A stretch of 23,082 nt of DNA from the NCBI GenBank assembly GCA_050329975.1, contig JBHJOG010000104.1, positions 1-23,082 of the forward strand. The letters are read 5' to 3'. This DNA comes from CALKHQ01 sp050329975 (lineage in GTDB: Bacteria > Pseudomonadota > Alphaproteobacteria > CALKHQ01). Below, in pieces: positions 1 through 7,919 of the stretch. The notes below the pieces were generated by a model. That model was given only the letters and a program-made list of their open reading frames with translations. It was not told where the DNA came from and searched no databases. A program made the translations under genes and the position numbers. The first letter of the stretch is position 1. The number at the start of each line of letters is the position of its first letter.

Positions 1-156
1 GTCTGCATAGGGCGAGTCTTGTGGCACAACCTCCATCGCCATCGACGTGCCAGTCGTCTGCATTTGACGGAGTCTGTCCAAATTGTCATTCTGCGCCCAA
101 CCAGTGGAAGCAGTCAGACCAGCGATGGCAGTTGCCAGTAGCAGCGTTCTTCTCAT
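1..156 (-). CDS. Secreted protein, N-terminal fragment (runs off the window)
   Basis: This minus-strand gene begins at the ATG at 156-154 and stays open to the window edge, giving 52 residues. The first 21 residues form a typical Sec signal peptide: two arginines after Met, a hydrophobic core (LLLATAIAGLTAS) and a cleavage site after GWA, before QND. A strong Shine-Dalgarno sequence (GGGAGGA on the minus strand, 162-168) lies about five bases upstream and fixes the start. The visible mature part (DNLDRLRQMQTTGTSMAMEV) is too short to name. It follows the flavoprotein gene at 325-1977 on the same strand but has its own ribosome binding site and a 168-base gap. The protein is probably periplasmic; no function is proposed. 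Confidence 0.75.
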   Translation of the reverse strand, partial: MRRTLLLATAIAGLTASTGWAQNDNLDRLRQMQTTGTSMAMEVVPQDSPYAD

Positions 157-324
157 CGCGTCCTCCCGTTCGATTTCTTGGCCGTTCGGAGGGCGCAGGC
201 GCGCTCTTGTCTCCGGCGGCCTTGTTTTGCCGGTCAACCGGCGCCCCTATTCTAGCGCCAAAGTGGAAACAGTTCCAACGGGATTAGATTTTCGGGCATT
301 GCTGCCGGACCTGCGCCGCCGGCG

Positions 325-1977
325 CTATCCGAGTCCGGGGTCCAGAAAGCGGTGGATGGCCTGGACCACGACCGAGCCCTCGCCGACGCCGGAGGCGACG
401 CGCTTGACCGAGCCGGACCGCACGTCCCCGACCGCGAACACCCCGGGCTGGCTGGTCGCATAGGGCGAGCCCTGTTCCCCGGTGAGGACGAAGCCCTTGC
501 CGTCGAGGGTGACGCAGCCGCGAAGCCATTCGGTGTTCGGCGCGGCACCGATCATCACGAACAGGTTGCGGATCGGCTTGGCCACGGTCTCGCCGGAGTC
601 ACGGTGGCTCCAGGCAACCGCCCGCAGCACGTCCCCTCCGATTAGGGTAGTGATCTCGGTCCGGGCGTGCAGGGTGATCTTCGGCGAAGCCTCGATGCGC
701 TCGATCAGGTAGCGCGACATGGTGTCGGCGAGCCCGCTGCCGCGGACGAGGACATGCACATGGTTGCAGGTCCGCGACAGGAACACCGCCGCCTGGCCGG
801 CCGAGTTGCCGCCGCCGACCACGATGGTCTCCTCGAACCGGCAGAGCTCGGCTTCCATGGCGGTTGCGGCATAGTGAATGCCCTGCCCCTCGAAGCGCTC
901 GTAGCCCGGCACGTCGAGCTTGCGGTAGCGCGCGCCGGTGGCGATCACCACCGCGCGCGCCGACAGCACCTGACCGTCCTCGAGCGCCAGCCGGTAGGGC
1001 GCCCGGTCGCAGTCAAGCGATACCACCTGCCGCGACAGCGCGAAGCGGGCGCCGAACTTCTGCGCCTGCACATGAGCGCGGCCAGCGAGCGCCGGGCCGG
1101 AGATGCCGGTGGGGAAGCCCAGGTAGTTCTCGATCTTCGAGCTGGTCCCCGCCTGGCCGCCAGGCGCGGTGCTCTCGACGACGATCGTGTCGAGTCCCTC
1201 CGAAGCGGCATAGACCGCCGCCGCCTGGCCCGCCGGACCGGCGCCGACGACCGCGAGGTCGTGGACGTGGTCCGGGCTGATCGCCGAGGTGAGGCCGAGC
1301 GCGTCGGCCAATGCGGGCGTTTCCGGATTGGCGATGACCCGCCCGTCGTGGATCACCGCCGGCAGCTGATCGGCGCCGATCGCATAGCCGCCGATGAGGT
1401 CGGCCGCCGCGGGGTCGCTATCGCTGTCGACCAGCCGGTGCGGGTAGTTGTTGCGGGTGAGGAACCGCTGCAGCCGGATGGTGTCGAGGCCGTGCCCCGG
1501 CCCGAGCAGCACGACGCCGCCCTGGGCGTGCCGGACCAGCCCGACGCGCCGGAGAATGAAGGCGCGGGTGATCACCTCGCCGATGTCCGGCTCGGCCGCG
1601 ATCAGGCGATGGAAGTCCGGGCGACGGACCCGGATCAGCCGGCTGTCGGTTCCGGTCCGGCCGCTGACCAGGATCTGCCGGTCGTTGAACAGGTCGAGTT
1701 CGCCGGTGAACTGGTGCTCGCCATGCACAGTGAAGACGTTCGGATGGCCGCAGGCGTCGTAGTCGAAGATCTCGACCGCGCCCTCCAGCACCAGGAAGAA
1801 ATCGACGCTCCGCTCGCCGCGCTGGAAGATGATGGCACCGGCCGGCTGTGCCTCCTCGGTCCCGAAGGCGGCCATGCGGGCGACCATGTCTGCGTCCAGC
1901 CGGGGAAAAGTCTGCGCGGCCCGCTCATAAGGGTCGGTCGGATCAACCGGTGGCTGTGACGCTGGTACCGAATCCAT
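325..1977 (-). CDS. cNMP-binding / thioredoxin-reductase-like FAD oxidoreductase lacking the CxxC
   Basis: This 550-residue protein has three parts. Residues ~30-145 are a cyclic-nucleotide-binding (CRP-type) beta-roll. Residues ~155-230 resemble a glutaredoxin/thioredoxin-like fold (VVLLGPGHGLDTIRLQRFL) without a CxxC. Residues ~238-548 are a thioredoxin-reductase-like module with the FAD motif VVGAGPAG (243-250), the NAD(P)H motif VVGGGNSAGQA (386-396) and the terminal FAD motif GVFAVGDVRSG (512-522). In true thioredoxin reductases CATC sits just before the NADPH motif; here the matching residues are AATA (370-373), so classic disulfide reduction is unlikely. This architecture recurs in actinobacteria and proteobacteria, usually annotated as thioredoxin reductase. 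It is cytosolic, and its substrate and ligand are unknown. It is transcribed divergently from the ABC operon. No strong ribosome binding site precedes the ATG, so the exact start is less certain than the gene. Confidence 0.9.
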   Translation of the reverse strand: MDSVPASQPPVDPTDPYERAAQTFPRLDADMVARMAAFGTEEAQPAGAIIFQRGERSVDFFLVLEGAVEIFDYDACGHPNVFTVHGEHQFTGELDLFNDRQILVSGRTGTDSRLIRVRRPDFHRLIAAEPDIGEVITRAFILRRVGLVRHAQGGVVLLGPGHGLDTIRLQRFLTRNNYPHRLVDSDSDPAAADLIGGYAIGADQLPAVIHDGRVIANPETPALADALGLTSAISPDHVHDLAVVGAGPAGQAAAVYAASEGLDTIVVESTAPGGQAGTSSKIENYLGFPTGISGPALAGRAHVQAQKFGARFALSRQVVSLDCDRAPYRLALEDGQVLSARAVVIATGARYRKLDVPGYERFEGQGIHYAATAMEAELCRFEETIVVGGGNSAGQAAVFLSRTCNHVHVLVRGSGLADTMSRYLIERIEASPKITLHARTEITTLIGGDVLRAVAWSHRDSGETVAKPIRNLFVMIGAAPNTEWLRGCVTLDGKGFVLTGEQGSPYATSQPGVFAVGDVRSGSVKRVASGVGEGSVVVQAIHRFLDPGLG

Positions 1978-2046
1978 CGCCGCATTTAACCATCGGCCCG
2001 GTGCAATACAATCGCGCCGTTGCTCGATGCGGGCAGCCGGCGCGCG

Positions 2047-2076
2047 TTGCCCGGGCGCAGCGGCTCATGGTAGCGT
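2047..2076 (+). promoter_or_regulatory. Possible promoter of the ABC operon
   Basis: TTGCCC (2047-2052) and TAGCGT (2071-2076) are separated by 18 bases in the divergent intergenic region, about 30 bases before the GTG start at 2108. The hexamers match sigma-70 consensus only partly, so this is a guess from spacing and position. Confidence 0.28.
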
Positions 2077-2107
2077 CCGCGCCACTTTGCAGGCAGGGGG
2101 ACGATGG

Positions 2108-2947
2108 GTGGCGGGACGTGGCGCGACAGAGGAATCCGGGCCGGGCGCGGCCGAAACCGCCGAGATCGTTCCGACCGCAATCGATATCCGCGGCCTCTCG
2201 CTCACCTTCCAGGCCGGCGACCAGTCCGTCCACGCTCTCTCCGACATCGACCTGGCGATCGACCGCGGCGAGTTCGTCTCGCTGATCGGCCCATCGGGCT
2301 GCGGCAAGACCACGCTGATGCGCGTCATCGCCGACCTCGAGCGGCCTAGCAGCGGCAGCATCCGGGTGTTCGGCGGCGACCCCCGGCAGGCGCGGCTCGA
2401 CCGGGTGTACGGCTACGTCTTCCAGGCGCCCACCCTGCAGGCCTGGCGCACGGTCGAGCGCAACGTCGAGCTTCCGCTCGAGATCATGGGCATGCCGGCG
2501 GCCGAGCGCCGGCAGCGCAGCCACAGCCGGCTGGAGATGGTCGGGCTGACCGGCTTCGAGCGCAAGTACCCATGGCAGCTGTCCGGCGGGATGCAGCAGC
2601 GCGTGTCGATCGCGCGCGCACTTTCCTTCGATCCCGACCTGCTGCTGATGGACGAGCCGTTCGGCGCACTCGACGAGATCACCCGCGACCATCTGAACGA
2701 GGAGCTGCTGAGGCTTTGGGCCCGGACCGGCAAGACCGTGATCTTCGTCACCCACTCGATCGCGGAGGCGGTCTTCCTCTCGACCAGGATCGTGGTCATG
2801 AGCCGGCGCCCCGGCCGGATCATCGACGTGATCGACTGCAACCTCCCCGCCGACCGGGATCTAGCCATCCGCGACGCACCCGAGTTCCTGGACGTGGCGG
2901 CGAAGGTGCGGCGCGGCCTGCGCGACAGCCACAGCTATGACGACTGA
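2108..2947 (+). CDS. ABC transporter ATPase, nitrate/taurine/pyrimidine (ThiZ/SsuB-like) family
   Basis: This is the cytoplasmic ATP-hydrolysing subunit of an importer. From a GTG start at 2108 (279 residues) the motifs are complete: Walker A GPSGCGKTT (61-69), Q-loop Gln106, signature LSGGMQQ (158-164), Walker B LLLMDEPFGALDE with Asp182-Glu183, and the switch His216. These features and the neighbours place it with the ATPases that serve NMT1/THI5, taurine and nitrate permeases. The reading frame is open further upstream to an ATG at 2027, but that extension looks non-coding, and the GTG has a GGGGGAC-type ribosome site (2096-2102) at suitable spacing. It overlaps the next permease by 11 bases, indicating translational coupling. 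Start choice is moderately sure; family is sure. Confidence 0.9.
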   Translation: MAGRGATEESGPGAAETAEIVPTAIDIRGLSLTFQAGDQSVHALSDIDLAIDRGEFVSLIGPSGCGKTTLMRVIADLERPSSGSIRVFGGDPRQARLDRVYGYVFQAPTLQAWRTVERNVELPLEIMGMPAAERRQRSHSRLEMVGLTGFERKYPWQLSGGMQQRVSIARALSFDPDLLLMDEPFGALDEITRDHLNEELLRLWARTGKTVIFVTHSIAEAVFLSTRIVVMSRRPGRIIDVIDCNLPADRDLAIRDAPEFLDVAAKVRRGLRDSHSYDD

Positions 2948-3872
2948 GGCAGTCGGTCCCGCCGCAGTGCCGGCGATGCGCCGCGTCGCGGGCAACAGTC
3001 AGGCGGCTGCGCTCCTGGTGGTCCTGAGCGGGCTGATCGTCATCTGGTACCTCGTCGCAATTCCCGTGAACGGGGCGCAACTGGAGGACCTGTATGCGCG
3101 GATCGATCCCGACCGCAGCTTCAGCTTCGAGGAACGGCTGACCGCGACCTGGGACAGCAACCGCCCGATGCTGCCGACGCCCGACCTGATCGTCGCCGAC
3201 TTCTTGGAGTCGGCCACCGCCTCCTCGATCACCAGCAGGCGCAACATCCTGTATCATGTCGGCGTGACGGCGGGAGCGACCGCCCTCGGCTTCGCGCTCG
3301 GCGCCCTGCTCGGGGTCGCGCTGTCCGTCGGCCTGGTCCAGCTGCGCACGCTCGACGCCAGCCTGATGCCATGGCTGATCGCCTCGCAGACCATCCCGAT
3401 CCTCGCCATCGCGCCGATGGTGGTGGCCGTGCTCGGCACCATCGGGCTGACCGGGCTGGCGCCGAAGGCGGCGATCTCGATGTATCTCTGCTTCTTCCCG
3501 GTGACCGTCGGCATGGTCAAAGGCCTTCGCGCGCCCGACCGGCTGGCGCTGGACCTGATGCGGACCTACAGCGCCACAGGGCGCGACGTGCTGTTCAAGC
3601 TGCGGTTCCCGTGCGCAATGCCGTACCTGTTCGCGAGCCTGAAGGTCGCGATCGCGCTCGGTCTGGTCGGCACCATGGTGGCCGAGCTGTCCACCGGCGG
3701 CCAGGCGGGCCTCGGCGGCAGGCTGCTCACCGCCTCCTATAACGGGGACATGATCCACATGTGGACGGCGCTGGTTACGTCCTCGCTGCTCGCGGTCTTC
3801 CTGGTCTTCCTGGTCGGCCGCGTCGAACGCCTGCTGGCGGCATGGGCGCCGGCCACCGAACGCAAGGACTGA
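2937..3872 (+). CDS. ABC transporter permease 1 (BPD_transp_1, ThiX/SsuC-like)
   Basis: This 311-residue inner-membrane subunit has one N-terminal transmembrane helix (~24-42), a periplasmic stretch of about 65 residues rich in charged residues, then about five more helices. The EAA loop that docks on the ATPase is visible near ALDLMRTYSATGRDVLFKLR, followed by FPCAMPYLFASLKVAIALGL. The periplasmic stretch between the first helix and the permease core is longer than in typical SsuC/ThiX proteins. The ATG lies inside the end of the ATPase gene (11-base overlap), and the second permease starts seven bases after the stop. The two permeases probably form a heterodimeric channel. Confidence 0.9.
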   Translation: MTTEAVGPAAVPAMRRVAGNSQAAALLVVLSGLIVIWYLVAIPVNGAQLEDLYARIDPDRSFSFEERLTATWDSNRPMLPTPDLIVADFLESATASSITSRRNILYHVGVTAGATALGFALGALLGVALSVGLVQLRTLDASLMPWLIASQTIPILAIAPMVVAVLGTIGLTGLAPKAAISMYLCFFPVTVGMVKGLRAPDRLALDLMRTYSATGRDVLFKLRFPCAMPYLFASLKVAIALGLVGTMVAELSTGGQAGLGGRLLTASYNGDMIHMWTALVTSSLLAVFLVFLVGRVERLLAAWAPATERKD

Positions 3873-3879
3873 CCGCGAG

Positions 3880-5010
3880 ATGCAGGATACTCGCACCGGC
3901 CGGCTGTGGGACATCGTGGCGGCGGCCCTGGCGGTTCCGTTCATGGTCTCGCTGGCGCTGACCCCGACCGGGGACGATCCCGCGGGCCTGAGCGCGATCC
4001 TGCTGGCGCAGATTGCGGCCGGCGTCACCCTGGCGGCGATCGCGCTGCTCCTCATCTTCCGATCCGGGACGAGCCGGTCGCTGCGGGTCACCGTCGCCGT
4101 TCTCGCTGCGGTCGGGGCCGCCGCCCCGCTGTTCGCGCTGCGGGCCGGCGGGCCCGGCTCCGCGAGCCTCCCCCTTTGGCTGTACATGGCCGGCTACACG
4201 GTCCTGCTGTGGCGCTGCCTGGCCCTGCTGGCGGCGGCCGACATGCCGAGGCTGGTTTCCCGCGGCCTGGTGGCCGCGGTCTTTGGTGTTGCGCTGCTCT
4301 GGTACTGGCAGGTGATCGTGGTCGGATTCGACATCCCGCATGCGCTGCTGCCGCCGCCTTCCGGAATCGGCGACGCGCTCGCCGCCCAGACCCGACTGCT
4401 GTGGAACGACTTCCGCGTCACCTTTTTCCTGTCGGTGCTGCCGGGCTTCGCAATCGGCTCGCTCGCGGGCTTCCTGTTCGCCCTCGTCATCGACGGACGA
4501 CCCTTCCTTGCCCGCGGCCTGCTGCCGCTGGGCAGCGCCTTCAGCGCGATCCCGATCGTCGCGGTGGCGCCGATCATGATCATGTGGTTCGGCTCCGGGG
4601 CGGAATCGAAGGCGGCGGTCGTCGTGCTGATGACGTTCTTCCCGATGATGGTGAACACGCTGGGCGGGCTCAACACCGTCGACCGGATGGAGCTCGACCT
4701 GATGTACTCTTACGGCGCCGGCTACTGGACGCGGCTGGCCAAGCTGCGCCTGCCGACCGCCCTGCCCTTCATCTTCAATGCGCTGAAGATCAACGCGACC
4801 CTGGCGATGATCGGCGCCATCGTTTCGGAGTTCTTCGGTTCGCCGCTGGCGGGGATGGGCTTCCGGATCAGCGCCATGATCGGCCGGCTGAACCTGGAGA
4901 TGGTCTGGGCGACGATTGCGGTGGCCGCGGTCGCCGGCTCCCTGTTCTACGGGATCTGGGCGGTGCTGGAGCGCGTGTTCACGTTCTGGCATCCGGCCCA
5001 GCGCCGGTAG
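3880..5010 (+). CDS. ABC transporter permease 2 (BPD_transp_1) with extra N-terminal helices
   Basis: This second permease is 376 residues, about 100 longer than a standard SsuC/ThiX subunit. The extra length is N-terminal: about four or five hydrophobic helices (VAAALAVPFMVSLAL, ILLAQIAAGVTLAAIALLLI, VTVAVLAAVGAAAPLFAL and others) precede the permease core, which begins near HALLPPPSGIGDALAAQ. The EAA loop is in MELDLMYSYGAGYWTRLAKL, followed by RLPTALPFIFNALKINATLA. Its pairing with the shorter first permease and one ATPase implies a heterodimer. The ATG follows an AAGGA about 11 bases upstream. It sits in the inner membrane; substrate specificity is expected to come from the binding protein encoded next. 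Confidence 0.9.
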   Translation: MQDTRTGRLWDIVAAALAVPFMVSLALTPTGDDPAGLSAILLAQIAAGVTLAAIALLLIFRSGTSRSLRVTVAVLAAVGAAAPLFALRAGGPGSASLPLWLYMAGYTVLLWRCLALLAAADMPRLVSRGLVAAVFGVALLWYWQVIVVGFDIPHALLPPPSGIGDALAAQTRLLWNDFRVTFFLSVLPGFAIGSLAGFLFALVIDGRPFLARGLLPLGSAFSAIPIVAVAPIMIMWFGSGAESKAAVVVLMTFFPMMVNTLGGLNTVDRMELDLMYSYGAGYWTRLAKLRLPTALPFIFNALKINATLAMIGAIVSEFFGSPLAGMGFRISAMIGRLNLEMVWATIAVAAVAGSLFYGIWAVLERVFTFWHPAQRR

Positions 5011-5133
5011 GCCCGACTGCATCAGATCGCCACTTTGCCAGCCGTTGCAGTTGGCGTAAGACTGGCCCGAGGCCACAAACGGCCCCGGTGCCGGGGGCAG
5101 GCGGCCCGGACCAACAAACGAGGGAGACATCAG

Positions 5134-6141
5134 ATGCGGAAACTCGCGTTGCTCGCGACCGTGTTCGGCGCAGTGGGGATTGCCGGCGCGGCGCAGGCCC
5201 AGGACGATTTCACGCTGCAGCTGAAGTGGGTCACTCAGGCTCAGTTCGCCGGCTATTACTACGCCCTGGAGAACGGCTACTACGAAGACGAAGGGCTCAA
5301 CGTCACCATCAACCCCGGCGGACCGGACGTGAACCCGATCCAGGTGCTGATCGGCGGCGGCGCCGACGCGACGGTCGAGTGGCTCGGCAACCCGCTGGCC
5401 ACCCGCGAGGCGGGCACCCCGATCGTCAACATCGCCCAGTTCTACACCCGGTCGGGCCTGGGCCTGACCTGCCCCGCGTCGAGCGGCATCCAGACACCGG
5501 AGGACCTGGCCGGACACAAGGTCGGCACCTGGTTCTTCGGCAACGAGTATCCGACCTTCGCTTTCCTGAACAACCTCGGTTTCAGCTACCAGGGCGAGGA
5601 GCCGGACGTGGAGGTGGTCAAGGTCGGCTTCAACGTCGATCCGCTGCTGAACGGCGAGGTCGATTGCATCACCACCATGACCTACAACGAATACTACCAG
5701 ATCCTGGAGGCCGGCTTCACGCCCGAGGACCTCGTCGTGTTCCAGTACGAGGACTACGACGCCTCGGTGCTCGAGGACGGCCTTTACGCGCTTGAATCGA
5801 GCCTGGAGGACCCGGCGATGCGGGACAAGCTGGTCCGCTTCGTGCGTGCCAGCATCCGCGGCTGGACCGACGCCGCGGCCGATCCGGAAGGCGCGGTCGA
5901 CGCCGTGCTGGAGAATGACGAGACCGGCCTGAGCCAGTCGATGGACAAGCAGATCTACGGCATGCAGCAGGTCGCGCTGCTGGTCGACACCGGCGAGGCG
6001 CCGGTCGGCTATCTCGATCCGGCGGCGTTCGACCGGTCGGTCGACGTGCTGCTGCTCGGCGGCGGCGATGCCCCTGTCATCACCGCACGGCCGGAGGGCG
6101 CTTATACCCACGAGATCTACGAGGCGGCGGCAGCCGAGTAG
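5134..6141 (+). CDS. ABC transporter substrate-binding protein, NMT1/THI5-like
   Basis: This 335-residue periplasmic protein has a clear signal peptide (LALLATVFGAVGIAGAAQA, cleavage before QDDF). The mature N-terminus, LQLKWVTQAQFAGYYYALEN, is characteristic of the NMT1/THI5-like family, whose members bind thiamine-precursor pyrimidines, riboflavin, pyrimidines or related heterocycles. NPGGPDVNPIQVLIGGGADA, and the later acidic stretch around FQYEDYDASVLEDGLYALES, also fit this family. The ATG at 5134 has a GAGGGAGA ribosome site at 5119-5126; reading frame further upstream is not signal-peptide-like. The 123-base gap after permease 2 and the separate strong ribosome site suggest higher expression than the permeases, as usual for binding proteins. 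The downstream beta-ureidopropionase-like gene favours a pyrimidine catabolite or ureide as ligand, which is an inference. Confidence 0.9.
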   Translation: MRKLALLATVFGAVGIAGAAQAQDDFTLQLKWVTQAQFAGYYYALENGYYEDEGLNVTINPGGPDVNPIQVLIGGGADATVEWLGNPLATREAGTPIVNIAQFYTRSGLGLTCPASSGIQTPEDLAGHKVGTWFFGNEYPTFAFLNNLGFSYQGEEPDVEVVKVGFNVDPLLNGEVDCITTMTYNEYYQILEAGFTPEDLVVFQYEDYDASVLEDGLYALESSLEDPAMRDKLVRFVRASIRGWTDAAADPEGAVDAVLENDETGLSQSMDKQIYGMQQVALLVDTGEAPVGYLDPAAFDRSVDVLLLGGGDAPVITARPEGAYTHEIYEAAAAE

Positions 6142-6169
6142 GGCAGCCCTGCATAGCCACAGGCAGCGA

Positions 6170-6205
6170 AGCACCGTCGGCCGCCGACTCGGCCGACGGT
6201 GCTTT
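6170..6205 (+). terminator. Strong stem-loop between binding protein and hydrolase
   Basis: A perfect 14-base-pair stem (6170-6183 with 6190-6203) encloses the six-base loop CCGACT and runs into TTT (6203-6205). GCAGCG (6163-6168) and its partner CGCTGC (6207-6212) can extend it past a small bulge. It may be a partial terminator or a 3' stabiliser of the binding-protein mRNA. It lies 39 bases before the next ATG. Confidence 0.7.
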
Positions 6206-6243
6206 CCGCTGCCCAACGATCCAGTACGAGGAGAGTCGCGACG

Positions 6244-7110
6244 ATGGCGATCGTGAAGGCCGGACTGATTCAAATGGGACTGAAGGGCGATACCTCGATG
6301 TCGCCGGACCAGATTCGCGACAAGATGATCGAGGCGCACATCCCGTTGATCGAGGAGGCCGGGCGGCAGGGCGTGCAGGTGCTCTCGTTCCAGGAGGTCT
6401 TCACCCAGCCCTATTTCTGTCCGTCGCAGGACGTCAAATGGTACGCGGCTTGCGAGCATATCCCAGACGGGCCGACGACCAAGCTGATGCAGGATTATGC
6501 CCGGAAGTACAGCATGGTCGTCGTGGTGCCGATCTACGAGGAGGACATCACGGGCGTCTACTACAACACCGCAGCCGTCATCGACGCCGACGGCAGTTAC
6601 CTCGGGAAATACCGGAAGACGCATATTCCGCAGGTTTCGGGATTCTGGGAGAAGTTCTTCTTCAAGCCTGGCAATACCGGCTTCCCGGTTTTCGAGACCG
6701 CCTATTGCCGGCTGGGCGTCTATATCTGCTACGACCGGCACTTCCCCGAAGGCTGGCGGGCGCTGGCCCTCAACGGAGCCGAGTACATCGTCAATCCGTC
6801 GGCCACGGTGGCAGGCCTGAGCCAGTATCTCTGGGAACTGGAACAACCCGCATCCGCAGTGGCCAACGGCTGCTACATCGGTGCCATCAACCGGGTTGGC
6901 ACCGAAGCCCCCTGGAACATTGGAAAGTTCTACGGATCGAGCTACGTCGTCAATCCACGCGGGAAGATCATCGCCCAGGGATCCGAAGACAAGGACGAGC
7001 TTGTGGTGGCAGAGATGGACATGGATCTGGTCCGCGAGGTGCGAAACCTATGGCAGTTCTTCCGCGACCGTCGCCCCGAAACCTATGACGATCTGGTCGA
7101 AATGCGCTAG
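6244..7110 (+). CDS. Nitrilase-superfamily amidohydrolase, beta-ureidopropionase-like
   Basis: This 288-residue cytosolic enzyme has the nitrilase triad: Glu51 in SFQEVF, Lys125 in KYRKTHIP and Cys162 in ICYDRHFPE. It strongly resembles beta-ureidopropionases (N-carbamoyl-beta-alanine amidohydrolases), which release ammonia and CO2 from N-carbamoyl-beta-amino acids in reductive pyrimidine breakdown. N-carbamoylputrescine amidase and N-carbamoyl-D-amino-acid hydrolase are related alternatives. Lengths and motifs such as HIPDGPTTKLMQDYARKY and YFCPSQDVKWY fit the beta-ureidopropionase group. The ATG at 6244 follows a GAGGAGAG ribosome site; an upstream in-frame start at 6199 lies inside the preceding hairpin and is rejected. 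Its place behind the importer suggests the transporter supplies a substrate for this pathway. Dihydropyrimidinase and dihydropyrimidine dehydrogenase are not in the window. Confidence 0.9.
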   Translation: MAIVKAGLIQMGLKGDTSMSPDQIRDKMIEAHIPLIEEAGRQGVQVLSFQEVFTQPYFCPSQDVKWYAACEHIPDGPTTKLMQDYARKYSMVVVVPIYEEDITGVYYNTAAVIDADGSYLGKYRKTHIPQVSGFWEKFFFKPGNTGFPVFETAYCRLGVYICYDRHFPEGWRALALNGAEYIVNPSATVAGLSQYLWELEQPASAVANGCYIGAINRVGTEAPWNIGKFYGSSYVVNPRGKIIAQGSEDKDELVVAEMDMDLVREVRNLWQFFRDRRPETYDDLVEMR

Positions 7111-7197
7111 GTGTCGCCACCGGGACGCCAACCTCTCGCCACATTCCGTCGCCATATCAGTCTGCGGCGGCACGGGGGAACCGTAAGGACCGTAACG

Positions 7198-7803
7198 ATG
7201 GCTCGCAGAATCTACTTGGCCGCCCTGGCAGCGGCGGGCGCCGTGGCCGGTTTCAGTGCACCGGCCGCCGCGTTCCAGTTCGAGAACGGCACCATCTGGC
7301 CGCTCGCGGTCGGGATCAACGGCGGGCCGGCGCAGGTGGTACCGGCAGAGGACGTCGCCTTCCTGTTCCGGGGCCAATGCCCCAACGGCTGCCAGCTCAA
7401 CATCGCCGTCGCGGACCCTGCCCGGGCAGGCACGGTGATCAGCGGTGCGGCTGGCCAGCCCACCGCCATCCTGGGCAACGGCGACCCGGTGATCGTGCGC
7501 GTCCGGCAGGAACGTGGCGGCATCACGGTCGAGGTCGTCGGCGACGCCACCGCCAGCCTCGTTGCCCCACCGACAGGCGGCGTCCTGGTTCCGCCCGCCG
7601 GCACCTTGCCGGCGACGCCGCCCACCGCGCCCGTGGCCGGCGCGCCGCAGGGTACGGTGCCGGCGCTGACTCCTCCGCCGCCGATCGGATCCCCGCCCCA
7701 GTTTACCGGGCCCCCGCCGGCGACCACTGTCGAGCCGAGCACAACGCCCTCGGGGCCTTCCGGGTTCGTGCCGCCGCCGCCGCCGCCGGAGTATTCCAAC
7801 TAG
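7198..7803 (+). CDS. Secreted protein with proline-rich C-terminus, unknown function
   Basis: This 201-residue protein starts at ATG 7198 with an AAGGAC ribosome site at 7185-7190. Residues 1-25 are a signal peptide (IYLAALAAAGAVAGFSAPAA, ending AAA before FQFENG). A small beta-rich domain of about 100 residues follows, with one close cysteine pair (CPNGC) that could form a disulfide. The last ~80 residues are low-complexity Pro/Ala/Thr/Gly, ending in six consecutive prolines and EYSN. A proline-rich tail of this kind is often an envelope-spanning or cell-wall-associated spacer. The gene is 87 bases after the hydrolase on the same strand but probably has an unrelated job. I do not recognise the N-terminal domain. 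Confidence 0.72.
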   Translation: MARRIYLAALAAAGAVAGFSAPAAAFQFENGTIWPLAVGINGGPAQVVPAEDVAFLFRGQCPNGCQLNIAVADPARAGTVISGAAGQPTAILGNGDPVIVRVRQERGGITVEVVGDATASLVAPPTGGVLVPPAGTLPATPPTAPVAGAPQGTVPALTPPPPIGSPPQFTGPPPATTVEPSTTPSGPSGFVPPPPPPEYSN

Positions 7804-7825
7804 CAAGGCCGCTTGCCATGCCCCG

Positions 7826-7839
7826 GTTCGTTAACGAAC
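7826..7839. promoter_or_regulatory. 14-bp perfect palindrome, possible operator
   Basis: GTTCGTTAACGAAC is a perfect 14-base palindrome in the gap between the secreted-protein gene and the small ORF at 7920. An 8-base palindrome, GATGCATC, lies at 7892-7899. Position and symmetry suggest a dimeric regulator site; the regulator is unknown. Confidence 0.35.
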
Positions 7840-7919
7840 TGGCGGATTCCGGCCCATGCGTTCGGGATTTGGCAAGGATTTCGGCTTTAAATGATGCATC
7901 GACAGCATCGGGGCAGGAC

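Noticed and set aside
305..338. Terminator after the flavoprotein gene
   Set aside because: Small stems (GCGCC/GGCGC and CCGGAC/GTCCGG) exist, but they overlap the stop codon and have no U-tract on the minus strand.
5011..5133. TPP riboswitch before the NMT1/THI5-like binding protein
   Set aside because: I found no CUGAGA or ACCUGA-type thi-box elements, only a short GC-rich hairpin near 5083-5096.
3775..6846. Very long open frame (about 1,020 codons) on the minus strand
   Set aside because: It runs antisense to permease, binding-protein and hydrolase genes that have clear motifs. Its product is Arg/Gln/His-rich without domains, as expected for a shadow frame in high-GC DNA.
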